Shown here: positions 50,559 to 60,178 of the stretch, piece after piece | How the letters are laid out: every line of letters starts with the position of its first letter | Numbering within the stretch: the first letter of the stretch is position 1 | Source: Terrimonas pollutisoli | GTDB lineage: Bacteria > Bacteroidota > Bacteroidia > Chitinophagales > Chitinophagaceae | DNA: 64,000 nucleotides | NCBI RefSeq assembly: GCF_029360765.1 | Contig: NZ_JARKNA010000005.1 | Coordinates: 186,001 to 250,000 of the forward strand | Reading direction: 5' to 3' | Made by a program: the position numbers and the translations under genes | The notes under the pieces: generated by a model | Told to the model about the DNA's origin: nothing | Seen by the model: the letters and a program-made list of their open reading frames with translations, nothing else | The model's database searches: none

Positions 50559-51435
50559 TATAGGAAGTAATGCGGCAAGACTGCTGATCAGCGATGTGAT
50601 TGCCAACGCTCCAGGCAACACTCCCGAATTTTTGAAAGTAGCTCTCGTACGTGTACCACTACGCCTTGGATTTGATGTATTTGACAAAGGAGAGATATCA
50701 GCAACTAAAGCCGATAATGTTGTCAAAACAATACTATCCTACAAATTATTGTTAGATGTATATGGCGTAAAACACCTGAAAGCCTGCGCTACGTCGGCCA
50801 TGCGGGATGCATCCAATGGCAAGGCTATCATTCAAAAAGTGAAAGCGGAAACAGGAATTGATATTAAAATTATCAGCGGCCAGGAAGAAGCCTCTTTTAT
50901 TTACGAAAATCATTTTGCTGAAGGTCTCACCCGCGACGAATCCTACTTATACATTGATGTAGGTGGTGGAAGTACTGAACTTACTTTTTTTAGTGATGGC
51001 AAGTTGATCTTTAAAGAATCGTTTAATATCGGTACGATCCGGTTATTAAAAAACCAGGTATCAGAAACGACCTGGGACACCATGAAGGAATTCATTAAAA
51101 CAAAAACCAAAGGCTATCACCATGTATCCGCCATTGGCTCCGGCGGTAATATCAATAAAGTATTTTCGATTTCAAAACGCAAAGATGGAAAGCCTCTTTC
51201 GCTTGAATTACTTCGGGATTACTATAAAGAATTTAGCAGCATTTCTTTAGATCAGCGCATGAGCCTGTATAAATTCAGGGAAGACAGGGCCGATGTAATT
51301 GTGCCGGCCTTGCTGATTTATATTAATGTCATGCGTTGGGCTGATGCAGAAGAGATATTTGTTCCTAAGATAGGGTTGGCCGATGGTCTTATTCATACAC
51401 TTTACGAGGAAGTAAGAGAACCACGATTAGTATGA
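50539..51435 (+). CDS. ppx: Exopolyphosphatase (Ppx/GppA family)
   Basis: Hydrolyses terminal phosphates of polyphosphate, or pppGpp in the GppA branch. 298 residues: LAAIDIGSNAARLLI is the first ASKHA phosphate loop, ATSAMRDASNG and ISGQEEASFIYE the substrate region, and YIDVGGGSTELTFF the second phosphate loop. The C-terminal HD-like domain of long GppA proteins is absent, as in short Ppx. The start is TTG at 50539 inside the last codons of ppk1; the overlap implies translational coupling of synthesis and degradation. Confidence 0.92.
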   Translation: MRLAAIDIGSNAARLLISDVIANAPGNTPEFLKVALVRVPLRLGFDVFDKGEISATKADNVVKTILSYKLLLDVYGVKHLKACATSAMRDASNGKAIIQKVKAETGIDIKIISGQEEASFIYENHFAEGLTRDESYLYIDVGGGSTELTFFSDGKLIFKESFNIGTIRLLKNQVSETTWDTMKEFIKTKTKGYHHVSAIGSGGNINKVFSISKRKDGKPLSLELLRDYYKEFSSISLDQRMSLYKFREDRADVIVPALLIYINVMRWADAEEIFVPKIGLADGLIHTLYEEVREPRLV

Positions 51436-51504
51436 TTGAAAAGGATTAAAAGGAAATCATTTATCTTTCGCCAATCATTTTAAAATTCTTTCAATCCTGG
51501 TTCC

Positions 51505-52320
51505 ATGCCTGTAAACAAAGAAGTAAAACGAATCACGACCAACACGCTGCAAAAAATGAAAGAGGCCGGAGAAAAAATCTCCATGCTCACGGCTTATGAT
51601 TATTCGTTTGCCAGGATAATTGACTCTGCAGGGATAGATGTCATATTAGTTGGCGACTCAGCCAGCAATGTAATGGCCGGTCATGAAACCACATTGCCCA
51701 TTACACTGGACCAGATGATCTATCATGCCTCTTCCGTGATCAGGGCTGTTGAAAGATGCCTGGTGGTAGTGGATCTTCCTTTTGGCTCTTATCAATCTAA
51801 TTCAGATATAGCATTAGCATCTGCGATACGCATCATGAAAGAAACGGGTGGGCATTCCGTCAAACTCGAAGGCGGTGCAGAAGCCCTGGATGCCATTCGA
51901 AAAATAGTTTCAGCAGGCATCCCTGTTATGGGCCATTTAGGACTTACACCTCAATCTATTTATAAATTCGGTACTTATGCAGTGAGAGCTAAAGAAGAAG
52001 CCGAAGCCGAGAAGTTGAAAACAGATGCGAAATTGCTGGAAGAGGTAGGTTGTTTTGCGATCGTATTGGAAAAAATCCCTGCCATGCTTGCAAAGGAGGT
52101 GTCACAAAGCTTAGACATTCCCACTATTGGCATCGGCGCTGGTGGTTATTGCGACGGGCAGGTTTTAGTAATGCATGATATGTTAGGCATCAATACCGAA
52201 TTTAAACCACGGTTCCTTCGTCAATACCTGAACATACATGAACAGGCTACAAAAGCCGTACAGCAATATATCACGGATGTAAAGTCAAACGACTTCCCTA
52301 ACGAATCAGAACAATATTGA
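51505..52320 (+). CDS. panB: 3-methyl-2-oxobutanoate hydroxymethyltransferase
   Basis: First committed enzyme of pantoate synthesis, using methylene-tetrahydrofolate. 271 residues with [38 protein letters not shown] (Mg-binding DS), [33 protein letters not shown] and [22 protein letters not shown]. It lies 70 nt after ppx on the same strand and completes the panB/panC/panD set in this window. Confidence 0.97.
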   Translation: MPVNKEVKRITTNTLQKMKEAGEKISMLTAYDYSFARIIDSAGIDVILVGDSASNVMAGHETTLPITLDQMIYHASSVIRAVERCLVVVDLPFGSYQSNSDIALASAIRIMKETGGHSVKLEGGAEALDAIRKIVSAGIPVMGHLGLTPQSIYKFGTYAVRAKEEAEAEKLKTDAKLLEEVGCFAIVLEKIPAMLAKEVSQSLDIPTIGIGAGGYCDGQVLVMHDMLGINTEFKPRFLRQYLNIHEQATKAVQQYITDVKSNDFPNESEQY

Positions 52321-52424
52321 GACTGGTTTAAGGAGTAAAATTTAAGGTGATTTACCAACTGCATTGACGGATGGCCATTTGCGGTAAACAGTAACATTAA
52401 ACATTAAACCTTAGATACTCTCAC

Positions 52425-52432
52425 TAACTTTG
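52425..52432 (+). promoter_or_regulatory. Bacteroidota -7 promoter element of the aldehyde dehydrogenase gene
   Basis: TAACTTTG matches TAnnTTTG exactly, 18 nt upstream of the ATG at 52451. It overlaps an in-frame TTG (52430) that would otherwise lengthen the reading frame by seven codons. Confidence 0.6.
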
Positions 52433-52450
52433 CACTTCAAAAATTTTTCT

Positions 52451-53974
52451 ATGGATTTTCTGAAAGTCTTAAAGATAGACGATATAAATGCCGGCGTCGG
52501 AACAGGTGTCAATTGGATTAAATCAAATGGGGAAACGATCAGTTCCTTTTCTCCGGTGGATGGAAAATTAATTGGAAAGGTAGTCGCTGCTGATAAAGAA
52601 AGCTATGAAACGGTAATCAAAAAAGCCGAACAGGCTTTTTTGGAATGGCGTACCTGGCCGGCTCCTAAACGAGGCGAAATTGTGAGACAAATAGGTGAAG
52701 CTTTACGACAGTACAAAGAGCCATTGGGAAAGCTGGTATCCTATGAAATGGGAAAAAGTTTACAGGAGGGATATGGCGAAGTGCAGGAAATGATCGACAT
52801 CTGCGATTTTGCAGTTGGGTTGTCAAGACAACTTCATGGTCTTACCATGCATAGTGAACGCCCTGGCCACAGAATGTATGAGCAATACCATCCATTAGGT
52901 ATTGTGGGTATTATATCTGCTTTTAATTTCCCCGTTGCAGTGTGGAGTTGGAATGCTATGCTGGCATGGGTTTGCGGCGATGTGTGCATTTGGAAGCCTT
53001 CAGAAAAGACACCTTTGTGTGGAGTTGCCTGCCAGCATATTATAAAAGAAGTGTTTGCCAAAAATGATGTGCCGGAAGGTGTAAGTGGTTTAGTCATCGG
53101 GGGGCGTGAAGTTGGCGAATGGATGAGCAATGATCCAAGAGTCCCATTGGTATCGGCCACAGGCTCAACCCGAATGGGGAAAGCGGTCGGTGCTGCGGTA
53201 GGTGCCCGTTTAGGAAAAGCCTTATTAGAGTTGGGCGGCAATAACGCCATCATCATTTCTAAAGATGCCGATCTCGATATTGCAATTCTCGGTTCGCTTT
53301 TTGGCGCTGTTGGTACGGCAGGCCAGCGTTGTACCTCTACACGTCGCCTGATCATTCACGAAGATGTTTATGAAAATGTAAAGTCTAAATTGATCAGTGC
53401 TTATCAACAACTTTCAATCGGCGATCCGCTTGATCAAAAAAATCATGTAGGCCCGTTGATTGATAAAGACGCTGTAAAAATGTACCTCGATACAATTGAG
53501 GCCTGCAAAAAAGAAGGCGGAAAATTTTTAGTAGAGGGTGGTGTGCTGGAAGGCAATGGTTACGAAAGTGGCTGCTATGTAAAACCATGTGTGGCTGAAG
53601 CAAAACCTGACTTTAAAATCGTGCAGCATGAAACCTTTGCCCCTATTCTCTATTTGTTGAAATATAAAACCATGGAAGAAGCCATCGCTATCCAAAATGG
53701 TGTGCCGCAGGGGTTGTCTTCTTCTATCATGACACTGAACCTGCGGGAGGCGGAGCAATTCCTGTCTGTCGCCGGTAGCGATTGTGGTATTGCCAATGTA
53801 AATATTGGTACATCTGGTGCCGAAATCGGTGGGGCTTTTGGCGGCGAAAAAGAAACGGGCGGCGGCCGGGAAAGCGGCAGCGATGCCTGGAAGATTTATA
53901 TGCGCAGGCAGACAAACACGATCAATTACAGCACAAATCTACCTTTGGCACAAGGAATAAAATTCACCGTTTAA
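52451..53974 (+). CDS. ALDH7-type aldehyde dehydrogenase
   Basis: NAD-dependent aldehyde dehydrogenase, 507 residues from the ATG at 52451. WRTWPAPKRGEIVRQIGEAL, the NAD-binding ISAFNFPVAVWSWNAM, ELGGNNAIIISKDADLDIA (general base Glu) and GTAGQRCTSTRRLIIHE (catalytic Cys) are intact. The C-terminus GGAFGGEKETGGGRESGSDAWKIYMRR is close to ALDH7A1/antiquitin and bacterial L-2-aminoadipate-6-semialdehyde dehydrogenase, so a role in lysine breakdown is likely. It is monocistronic, with its own -7 element. Confidence 0.9.
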   Translation: MDFLKVLKIDDINAGVGTGVNWIKSNGETISSFSPVDGKLIGKVVAADKESYETVIKKAEQAFLEWRTWPAPKRGEIVRQIGEALRQYKEPLGKLVSYEMGKSLQEGYGEVQEMIDICDFAVGLSRQLHGLTMHSERPGHRMYEQYHPLGIVGIISAFNFPVAVWSWNAMLAWVCGDVCIWKPSEKTPLCGVACQHIIKEVFAKNDVPEGVSGLVIGGREVGEWMSNDPRVPLVSATGSTRMGKAVGAAVGARLGKALLELGGNNAIIISKDADLDIAILGSLFGAVGTAGQRCTSTRRLIIHEDVYENVKSKLISAYQQLSIGDPLDQKNHVGPLIDKDAVKMYLDTIEACKKEGGKFLVEGGVLEGNGYESGCYVKPCVAEAKPDFKIVQHETFAPILYLLKYKTMEEAIAIQNGVPQGLSSSIMTLNLREAEQFLSVAGSDCGIANVNIGTSGAEIGGAFGGEKETGGGRESGSDAWKIYMRRQTNTINYSTNLPLAQGIKFTV

Positions 53975-54104
53975 ATACTAAAAAGCAAAGTACTACGTTG
54001 GTATATTCTATCGGGATATACTTTGCTAATTCCTTTGTTTTCTGCTAATTATTAATAATTTTTACAGCAAAACAATATCCTCTAAAACTAACTGTTTGTT
54101 ATCC

Positions 54105-55673
54105 ATGAAAAGGATCTCTCTTGTAGTGGCGTTAAGCTTTCTGTGTTTTCTTCTCTCCCATTCGCAAGTACGTGTGGCCATGTTGGGTGGTGGTCATCAG
54201 TCAAAAATATTGGAGGATAATAGTCTACCCGGTTGGGATAGTATAAAACAGAACTATTCGGGTAGAAATGGCGCTCATTTTGGTTTTCTGGCCGACATTC
54301 GCCTTTCTCCAAATTCGAACTTTTATTTCCAGCCATCTGTTCAATTTTTTAATAAAGGAAGAAAATATAAAAGCCCTTCTACTGATTCAACAGTTATCTA
54401 CAAAATACGAACAGTGCATGATGATTCTACGGTTACTATAACTGACTCCATAGTTGATACAAAATATTTCCAGGAAAAAAAACAGTACATAAACTACATC
54501 GAAATCCCTTTAAATATTGTTTATAAATTAAAACTGGGGAAAAAGGCAAGCTTTATCATAGGTGGAGGGCCTTATTTTTCCCTGTTTTATAATGGTTTTT
54601 ACAAAACCGAAGACATGGTGGTTGACGTAAGCGTAAAAACTGTTGAAGATAATTCTGATCTCCCTGTAGGAAAAGGTAAAGGAAAATTCTCTACACTTAA
54701 CCTTGGTGTAAATGGATTAGCGGGGTTCGAATACGGTCGCTTTTTTCTAACGGCCAATTATAGCCGGGGTTTAAAAGATTTTCATGAGCCAGATTATAGT
54801 GTCAGCAATTACAAGCATGAAGTAAAGGGGGCCACTTTAGGAATATTCCTCGGCAAGCAAGCGCCTCCGGTTCCAAAAGATAAGGACGGTGACGGAACAC
54901 CCGATAAAACAGATAAGTGTCCTGACATTGCCGGATCTGCCAAACTTTTAGGCTGTCCGGATACAGATAATGACGGCATCACGGACGGTGACGACAAATG
55001 TCCCGGCGAAGCTGGATCTGTGGAAAACAATGGCTGCCCCTATCTTGACAATGACAATGACGGCGTATTGGATAAAGATGACAAATGCCCTGATATAGCC
55101 GGAGCAAAAGACAATGCGGGATGTCCATACGCTGACACTGACAAAGATGGAATTATTGATAAAGAAGATAAGTGTCTTGAACAAGCTGGCCTGGAACGAT
55201 ACCAGGGGTGCCCGGTACCGGACACAGATGGCGATGGCATCAACGATGAAGAAGATAAATGCCCCGATGTAAAAGGTGTAGCCGAAAGAAATGGCTGCCC
55301 CGAAGAGATCAAAAAAGAAATTGTAGAAAAAGTTGAATACGCTGCCAAACGGATTCAATTTAAAGTCAACAGTGCCGAACTGCAATCAGGCTCATTTAAA
55401 GTGCTGGATGAAGTAGCAAACATTTTGAAAGATAATCCTGACATCAAGGTTGCTATTGAAGGACATACCAGCAGTGAGGGTCGTTATGAAGTAAACATGA
55501 AGTTGTCTGAAAAAAGAGCAAATACTGTAAAAGAGTATTTACAGGCAAAGGGAATCGATTCCAGCAGGTTGACAGCCATTGGATTTGGCCCGGACAGGCC
55601 TTTGAATTCGGGCAAAACCCCGGCCGAAAGAGCTGAAAACCGGCGTGTTGAATTGAAACTAAGCAACCAATAG
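54105..55673 (+). CDS. OmpA-family outer-membrane protein with thrombospondin type-3 repeats
   Basis: 522 residues from the ATG at 54105; a TTG three codons upstream is less likely. After a signal peptide (FLCFLLSHSQ) comes an N-terminal beta-barrel (to about 250), then five calcium-binding TSP3 repeats of the type DxDxDGxxDxxDKCPxxxG (about 257-400), then an OmpA peptidoglycan-binding domain: IQFKVNSAEL, IAIEGHTSSEGRYEVNMKLSE-type helix, and RLTAIGFGPDRPL...ENRRVEL. It should link the outer membrane to peptidoglycan. A perfect terminator follows. Confidence 0.94.
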   Translation: MKRISLVVALSFLCFLLSHSQVRVAMLGGGHQSKILEDNSLPGWDSIKQNYSGRNGAHFGFLADIRLSPNSNFYFQPSVQFFNKGRKYKSPSTDSTVIYKIRTVHDDSTVTITDSIVDTKYFQEKKQYINYIEIPLNIVYKLKLGKKASFIIGGGPYFSLFYNGFYKTEDMVVDVSVKTVEDNSDLPVGKGKGKFSTLNLGVNGLAGFEYGRFFLTANYSRGLKDFHEPDYSVSNYKHEVKGATLGIFLGKQAPPVPKDKDGDGTPDKTDKCPDIAGSAKLLGCPDTDNDGITDGDDKCPGEAGSVENNGCPYLDNDNDGVLDKDDKCPDIAGAKDNAGCPYADTDKDGIIDKEDKCLEQAGLERYQGCPVPDTDGDGINDEEDKCPDVKGVAERNGCPEEIKKEIVEKVEYAAKRIQFKVNSAELQSGSFKVLDEVANILKDNPDIKVAIEGHTSSEGRYEVNMKLSEKRANTVKEYLQAKGIDSSRLTAIGFGPDRPLNSGKTPAERAENRRVELKLSNQ

Positions 55674-55700
55674 CGACGAAACAACGTCAAAAAAATCATA

Positions 55701-55737
55701 AAAAACCCTGCAGACCGAGAAGTTGCAGGGTTTTTAT
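55701..55737 (+). terminator. Rho-independent terminator after the OmpA gene
   Basis: AAAAACCCTGCA (55701-55712) pairs perfectly with TGCAGGGTTTTT (55724-55735) over an 11-nt loop, followed by AT-rich sequence. Confidence 0.9.
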
Positions 55738-55816
55738 TATCTAATAGTATGAATGGTAAGTACTATTTTTGAGACTTTACCCAATTTTGTAATAAAATAT
55801 AATAACAAGTAAGAAA

Positions 55817-57490
55817 ATGAAGAGTTTACTGAGTCGTACCCTTTTGATTGCCATAGGAGGTTTGATTAACGTTGCTGCCTTCTCCCAAAAAAACGAAGTG
55901 CCAAAAGGATGGCATTTGCTGGATCAGAAAAAAGATGGTTATTATGGGATCAGCATAGATAAAGCCTACGAGTTCGTTAAATCAAAAAATCTAAAAAGTT
56001 CCCCGGTTATCGTTGCAGTTATCGATTCAGGTGTTGATACCCTGCATGAAGATCTCAAATCGATTCTTTGGAAAAACCCCAAAGAAATTCCCGGAAATGG
56101 TATCGATGATGATAATAACGGCTATGTGGATGATATTTATGGCTGGAACTTCCTGGGTGGTCGTGACGGCAGAAACGTAGAAAAAGATTCTTATGAGGCG
56201 GCACGGGTCTATCATCGCCTCAAAAGCAAATGGGAAGAAAAAGATGCTGCCTCCGGTACCCTTTCTGTCGACGATACGAAAGAATACAAAATGTGGTTGA
56301 AAGCAAAATTTGATGTGGTGGGCGATATTAATCCCTTTGAAGTGATCCAGGTAAAAAGAATGTACAAGGATCTGAAACTCGGAGACTCCATTATCCGCAA
56401 AGATCTCAGCAAAGAAGAATACAATTGTAAAGACCTCAGCAGCTATACACCGTTAAGCGACAAAGCAAAAAAAGTAAAAACCATTCTGTCGTCAATTTGT
56501 AAAGGCAATGATAGTGATGATATTTCCAATCAAATGATCCTCGATGAACTGGAAGCTGACATCAATAAATTTGAAGCTGTTGATCGGGCGCCTAAAGATT
56601 ATCGCAATGAAATCGTTAAGGATAATTATAACGACATCAACGACAGGTTTTATGGCAACAGCAATGTAATGGTCAGCAAAAATGCCGCCTTACACGGAAC
56701 CCATGTATCAGGAATTATCGGAGCCATCAGGAATAACGGTGTTGGAATGGATGGTATAGCGGATAATGTTAGGATTATGACAGTTCGTGCCGTTCCGGAT
56801 GGTGATGAGCATGACAAGGATATTGCTTTGGCCATACGATATGCCGCCGATAATGGTGCAAAAGTGATCAATATGAGTTTCGGTAAAGGTTTCTCTCCTG
56901 AAAAAAAATGGGTAGATGACGCTGTTAAATACGCAGAAGGCAAGGGGGTATTATTGATTCATGCTGCAGGTAACAGCCATCAAAACCTTGACAGCACTGA
57001 AAACTATCCGACTGTAGTTTTTGAAGACGGTAAGAGAGCCTCTAATTGGATTACAGTAGGCGCCAGCGGCGATCCAAAAGCTGGTGGCCTGACAGCTAGT
57101 TTCTCGAATTATGGTAAAAAAGAAGTAGATGTGTTTGCTCCCGGCGTAAAAATTTATTCGACAGTTCCGGGTGGCAATACTTATCAAAATTTGCAGGGAA
57201 CGAGTATGGCTTCACCTGTTGTCGCGGGATTGGCAGCCTTTATCCTTCAATATTATCCAAAACTTAGTCCTGAGCAGGTAAAAGCAGTGATTGAAAAATC
57301 AGCGCAGAACCCAGGTGTAAAAGTAAAAGATCCGGGAACCGGCGAAGAAGTTGATCTGTCAGACCTCAGCAAAACAGGTGGCGTGATCAATGCTTACGAA
57401 GCGATCAAACTTGCTTCAACATTAAAACCAGAAACAATTAAAAATACCAAGCCTGTTAAATCCAAAGTGACAGAAAAAGTAAAACAATAA
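55817..57490 (+). CDS. Secreted S8 (subtilisin-like) serine protease
   Basis: 557 residues with a signal peptide (first 23, ending AAFSQ). The catalytic triad is complete: Asp70 in IVAVIDSGVDT, His293 in HGTHVSGIIGA, Ser463 in GTSMASPVVAGLAA; the oxyanion Asn is in HAAGNSHQN. About 220 residues separate Asp and His, far more than in subtilisin, because of a charged helical insertion (about 105-285). No inhibitor-type propeptide and no T9SS C-terminal domain are visible, so it is probably periplasmic or released by another route. It is monocistronic. Confidence 0.93.
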   Translation: MKSLLSRTLLIAIGGLINVAAFSQKNEVPKGWHLLDQKKDGYYGISIDKAYEFVKSKNLKSSPVIVAVIDSGVDTLHEDLKSILWKNPKEIPGNGIDDDNNGYVDDIYGWNFLGGRDGRNVEKDSYEAARVYHRLKSKWEEKDAASGTLSVDDTKEYKMWLKAKFDVVGDINPFEVIQVKRMYKDLKLGDSIIRKDLSKEEYNCKDLSSYTPLSDKAKKVKTILSSICKGNDSDDISNQMILDELEADINKFEAVDRAPKDYRNEIVKDNYNDINDRFYGNSNVMVSKNAALHGTHVSGIIGAIRNNGVGMDGIADNVRIMTVRAVPDGDEHDKDIALAIRYAADNGAKVINMSFGKGFSPEKKWVDDAVKYAEGKGVLLIHAAGNSHQNLDSTENYPTVVFEDGKRASNWITVGASGDPKAGGLTASFSNYGKKEVDVFAPGVKIYSTVPGGNTYQNLQGTSMASPVVAGLAAFILQYYPKLSPEQVKAVIEKSAQNPGVKVKDPGTGEEVDLSDLSKTGGVINAYEAIKLASTLKPETIKNTKPVKSKVTEKVKQ

Positions 57491-57511
57491 ATTTTTAAGT
57501 ATTTACAGAAT

Positions 57512-57556
57512 ACCCGGCATTGTAGGATTTATTAATCTAAGATGCCGGGTTTATTT
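57512..57556. terminator. Hairpin terminator after the subtilase gene
   Basis: ACCCGGCAT (57512-57520) pairs perfectly with ATGCCGGGT (57542-57550) around a 21-nt loop, followed by TTATTTA on the plus strand. It is shared with the convergent gene ending at 57586. Confidence 0.8.
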
Positions 57557-57585
57557 ATGACTATCCGAAAGCTCTATGATTGCCT

Positions 57586-58071
57586 TCATCCGCGACCTAA
57601 TTTACTGAGGACACTTTTCATTTCGTCAGGATGTCGGGTTCCGATAAGAAGCCTCTCACCATTTGTAAAAATAATTTGTAATCCCGTGTCACCCGAAAAG
57701 ATATAGGCTTTTCCCCTGGGTCCAAAACGAATGCCGATGCCAATAGTAGCCGGATTAAATTTGCTTACAAAAACTTCCTGTATACTATCCCATGAATACT
57801 TTTTAAACGATTGTTCAAAAGGAGTGAAGCGAACATAAATACCGTCTGTCCTGATTTGAGTAATTAACCTGAGATCACTGAAAATAATTACTACTATGCA
57901 TATCAACAACCCCACCAACAACGAGGCAGCTATATCGCCAAAGCTCCCCTTTTGTATAAAAAAATTAAAGAGTAAAGCCAATATAAAAATCCCCGCCATC
58001 ACTTTAAAAAAACTCCTCGTTTTCTTCCTATCGGAACCCTGTATTTCTTCAAACAGTATTTCAGTAGACAT
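57586..58071 (-). CDS. Membrane protein with a PH-like domain
   Basis: 161 residues. Two membrane segments (about 23-39 and 47-66: VMAGIFILALLFNFFI and SLLVGLLICIVVIIFS) are followed by a soluble beta-rich domain: QIRTDGIYVRFTPFEQSFKKYSW, IQEVFVSKFNP, GKAYIFSGDTGLQIIFTNGERLLIGTRHPDEM. This matches small bacterial PH-domain (bPH-like) membrane proteins. Function unknown. A TAAATTTG element ends 4 nt before the ATG. Confidence 0.75.
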   Translation of the reverse strand: MSTEILFEEIQGSDRKKTRSFFKVMAGIFILALLFNFFIQKGSFGDIAASLLVGLLICIVVIIFSDLRLITQIRTDGIYVRFTPFEQSFKKYSWDSIQEVFVSKFNPATIGIGIRFGPRGKAYIFSGDTGLQIIFTNGERLLIGTRHPDEMKSVLSKLGRG

Positions 58072-58075
58072 CGTA

Positions 58076-58083
58076 CAAATTTA
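58076..58083 (-). promoter_or_regulatory. Bacteroidota -7 element abutting the PH-like gene
   Basis: The minus strand reads TAAATTTG, followed by TACG and the ATG at 58071, the same arrangement as at panD. Confidence 0.55.
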
Positions 58084-58189
58084 AGCTTTGAATAAAAGCA
58101 ATGTTCCTCATAGTCTCAAACTGCGTTTACTGAAAAAAAATTAACTTTCCCCCGCTAAACACAAACTTCAAACAATAAACTTCATATAT

Positions 58190-58696
58190 ATGCGACCTGA
58201 TCTTTCCCGTGTTGGCAGTTGGTACCACAACTATATTAACCTAGTACCAGAGGATGAATTATCCGGGGCATTTGTAAAAGAAAGTGTTTCGTTTGTCCGT
58301 TTCCTGGAAACAATACCTCCGGACAAATATGACTATCGTTACGCCGCTGGCAAATGGACCATTAAAGAAGTGTTGCAACACATTATAGATTCGGAAAGAG
58401 TCTTTGCCTACCGTGCTCTCCGTTTTGCGAGAAAAGACGCAACTCCTCTTCCGGGTTTTAATGAAAACCAATTTGCAGCCGCTTCCAAGGCTAATACCAG
58501 GAGTTGGGATAAACTGGTTGAGGAGTTCAAAGTTGTAAGACGATCCTCAGAATTATTATTTAATTCTTTCGACGAAGAGCAATTAGACTCCAACGGTATA
58601 TCTTCCAACAGCCCGAACTATGTGTTAGCTGTTGGCTTTATTATTATTGGTCATGCTATACACCATCAAAAGATTGTAAAAGAAAGGTATTTGTAA
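58190..58696 (+). CDS. DinB-family protein
   Basis: 168 residues, a four-helix-bundle DinB-like protein. The metal-binding histidines are in WTIKEVLQHIIDSERVFAYR (His64) and in IIIGHAIHHQKIVKERY (His154, His158). GFNENQFAAASKANTRSWDKL is the loop typical of the subgroup. Members include thiol-dependent S-transferases of bacillithiol and mycothiol organisms; a YpdA-like reductase is also encoded in this window, but the link is only suggestive. No operon partner. Confidence 0.88.
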   Translation: MRPDLSRVGSWYHNYINLVPEDELSGAFVKESVSFVRFLETIPPDKYDYRYAAGKWTIKEVLQHIIDSERVFAYRALRFARKDATPLPGFNENQFAAASKANTRSWDKLVEEFKVVRRSSELLFNSFDEEQLDSNGISSNSPNYVLAVGFIIIGHAIHHQKIVKERYL

Positions 58697-58841
58697 GAGG
58701 ACTATTAAAAACCTTGTTTTAAATCCGCTGATCAATTAAATCACTGGTTCAAACACAAGGATTCAGAAGGATATTTTAAATAATTTTCTTTTAGGGTCGA
58801 AACTTAATAGACCATTTTTTTATATCAGTTGTTGATATCCT

Positions 58842-60023
58842 CTACTCCACACTCAACTCTTCCTGGTTTCTTCTCAAAGAAAAAGCCAACCAGATTAGTC
58901 CAGCTACACAGGCTATTGACGAGGCTATCAGCACGGACACTTTTGAAAACTGGATGGTTTCGGCATTCTTGAAAGCAAGGTTGGAAATAAAAATTGACAT
59001 GGTAAAACCAATACCTCCCAGGATTCCTGCGCCGGTTAAATCTTTCAATTTTATTCCGGAAGGCAAGCTCCCCCATTTTAACTGGATCAGTAAGAAACAG
59101 AACAGTATAATACCTACTGGTTTCCCTATCACCAGCCCCAATATGATACCAAGATTATTGTTTGTGGTCAACTCATTGATCCATCCGTCTGAAAGAATCA
59201 AACCGGTATTGGCAAGAGCGAAAATTGGAAGAATAACAAAGGCAACAGGTTTATGAAGAAAATGCTGTAAGCGATACGATGGACTTTTGTAGTCAGTTCC
59301 GCCAAACGGAATAGCGAAGGCCAGTAACACGCCGGTTATCGTAGCATGCACACCTGATTTCAACATGCAGTACCACATCACGATGCCGGGAAGAACATAA
59401 AATAACAGGTTGTACACTTTTAATTTCCCCAATATAAACAGCCCGGCAAAAATACCCAGCGCCGATAACAGATAAATCCAGGATATACCATCATTGTAAA
59501 AGACGGCAATAACAAGTATAGCTCCGAGGTCATCAATAATGGCCAGTGCAGTGAGAAATATTTTTAAAGAATAAGGTACCCTGTTGCCCAATAGCGACAG
59601 CATCCCTAATGCAAAGGCAATATCAGTTGCCATCGGTATCCCAAAGCCCGGTTGAGTAGCGGAGCCATTGTTAAATAAAAAATGAATGGCCGCCGGCACC
59701 AGCATGCCGCCGATAGCTGCAGCAATAGGTAAAGCGGCTACTTTCAGATCTTTTAACTCTCCGATATACAATTCACGTTCTATCTCTAATCCTACCAGCA
59801 AAAAGAAAATAGCCATCAAGCCATCATTTATCCAATGTTCGATGGAGTATTTCAAACTAATTGATCCAACCGAAAGATCAACATAGCGATGCCAAAAACT
59901 GGTATAGGGCTCTCCCCAATTGCTATTGGCTATGATCAATGAAATGATGGTACAAGCAAGCAGCACCAGGCCACCCGCTTTCTCACTATCTAAAAATTCT
60001 TTCAGCAGTTTGGTTATTCGCAT
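58842..60023 (-). CDS. nhaA: Na+/H+ antiporter NhaA
   Basis: Sodium/proton antiporter of 393 residues with about twelve membrane segments. NDGLMAIFFLLVGLEIERELYIGEL and GFGIPMATDIAFALGMLSLLG are the NhaA signatures, and LTALAIIDDLGAILVIAVFY carries the paired aspartates that bind and transport Na+. GAGILGGIGFTMSIFISNLAF closes the protein. Length equals that of E. coli NhaA. A TATTTTTG element lies 22 nt upstream. Confidence 0.96.
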   Translation of the reverse strand: MRITKLLKEFLDSEKAGGLVLLACTIISLIIANSNWGEPYTSFWHRYVDLSVGSISLKYSIEHWINDGLMAIFFLLVGLEIERELYIGELKDLKVAALPIAAAIGGMLVPAAIHFLFNNGSATQPGFGIPMATDIAFALGMLSLLGNRVPYSLKIFLTALAIIDDLGAILVIAVFYNDGISWIYLLSALGIFAGLFILGKLKVYNLLFYVLPGIVMWYCMLKSGVHATITGVLLAFAIPFGGTDYKSPSYRLQHFLHKPVAFVILPIFALANTGLILSDGWINELTTNNNLGIILGLVIGKPVGIILFCFLLIQLKWGSLPSGIKLKDLTGAGILGGIGFTMSIFISNLAFKNAETIQFSKVSVLIASSIACVAGLIWLAFSLRRNQEELSVE

Positions 60024-60045
60024 CCGGTAAGATTGATGTGATTCA

Positions 60046-60053
60046 CAAAAATA
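60046..60053 (-). promoter_or_regulatory. Bacteroidota -7 promoter element of nhaA
   Basis: The minus strand reads TATTTTTG, an exact TAnnTTTG match, 22 nt upstream of the nhaA ATG. Confidence 0.55.
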
Positions 60054-60178
60054 AGTGATAAAAAAAAGAGGGAATTATCTTTTTGAATTGTCTTTATGTT
60101 AGTTAATCACAGACTTTTGCATTTCTTTTAAACTTTACTGGCATTATTTTTCGTTCAATAACAACAAAATAAATCACC

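Noticed and set aside
52430..52450. TTG start giving a longer aldehyde dehydrogenase
   Set aside because: The TTG is part of the TAACTTTG promoter element; the ATG at 52451 is the better start.
52834..53355. 173-codon antisense frame in the aldehyde dehydrogenase gene
   Set aside because: Shadow frame over a fully conserved ALDH domain; its sequence has no recognisable features.
58823..58837. TATCA...TGATA inverted repeat near the nhaA stop
   Set aside because: Five-bp AT-rich arms without a T tract; too weak to call a terminator.
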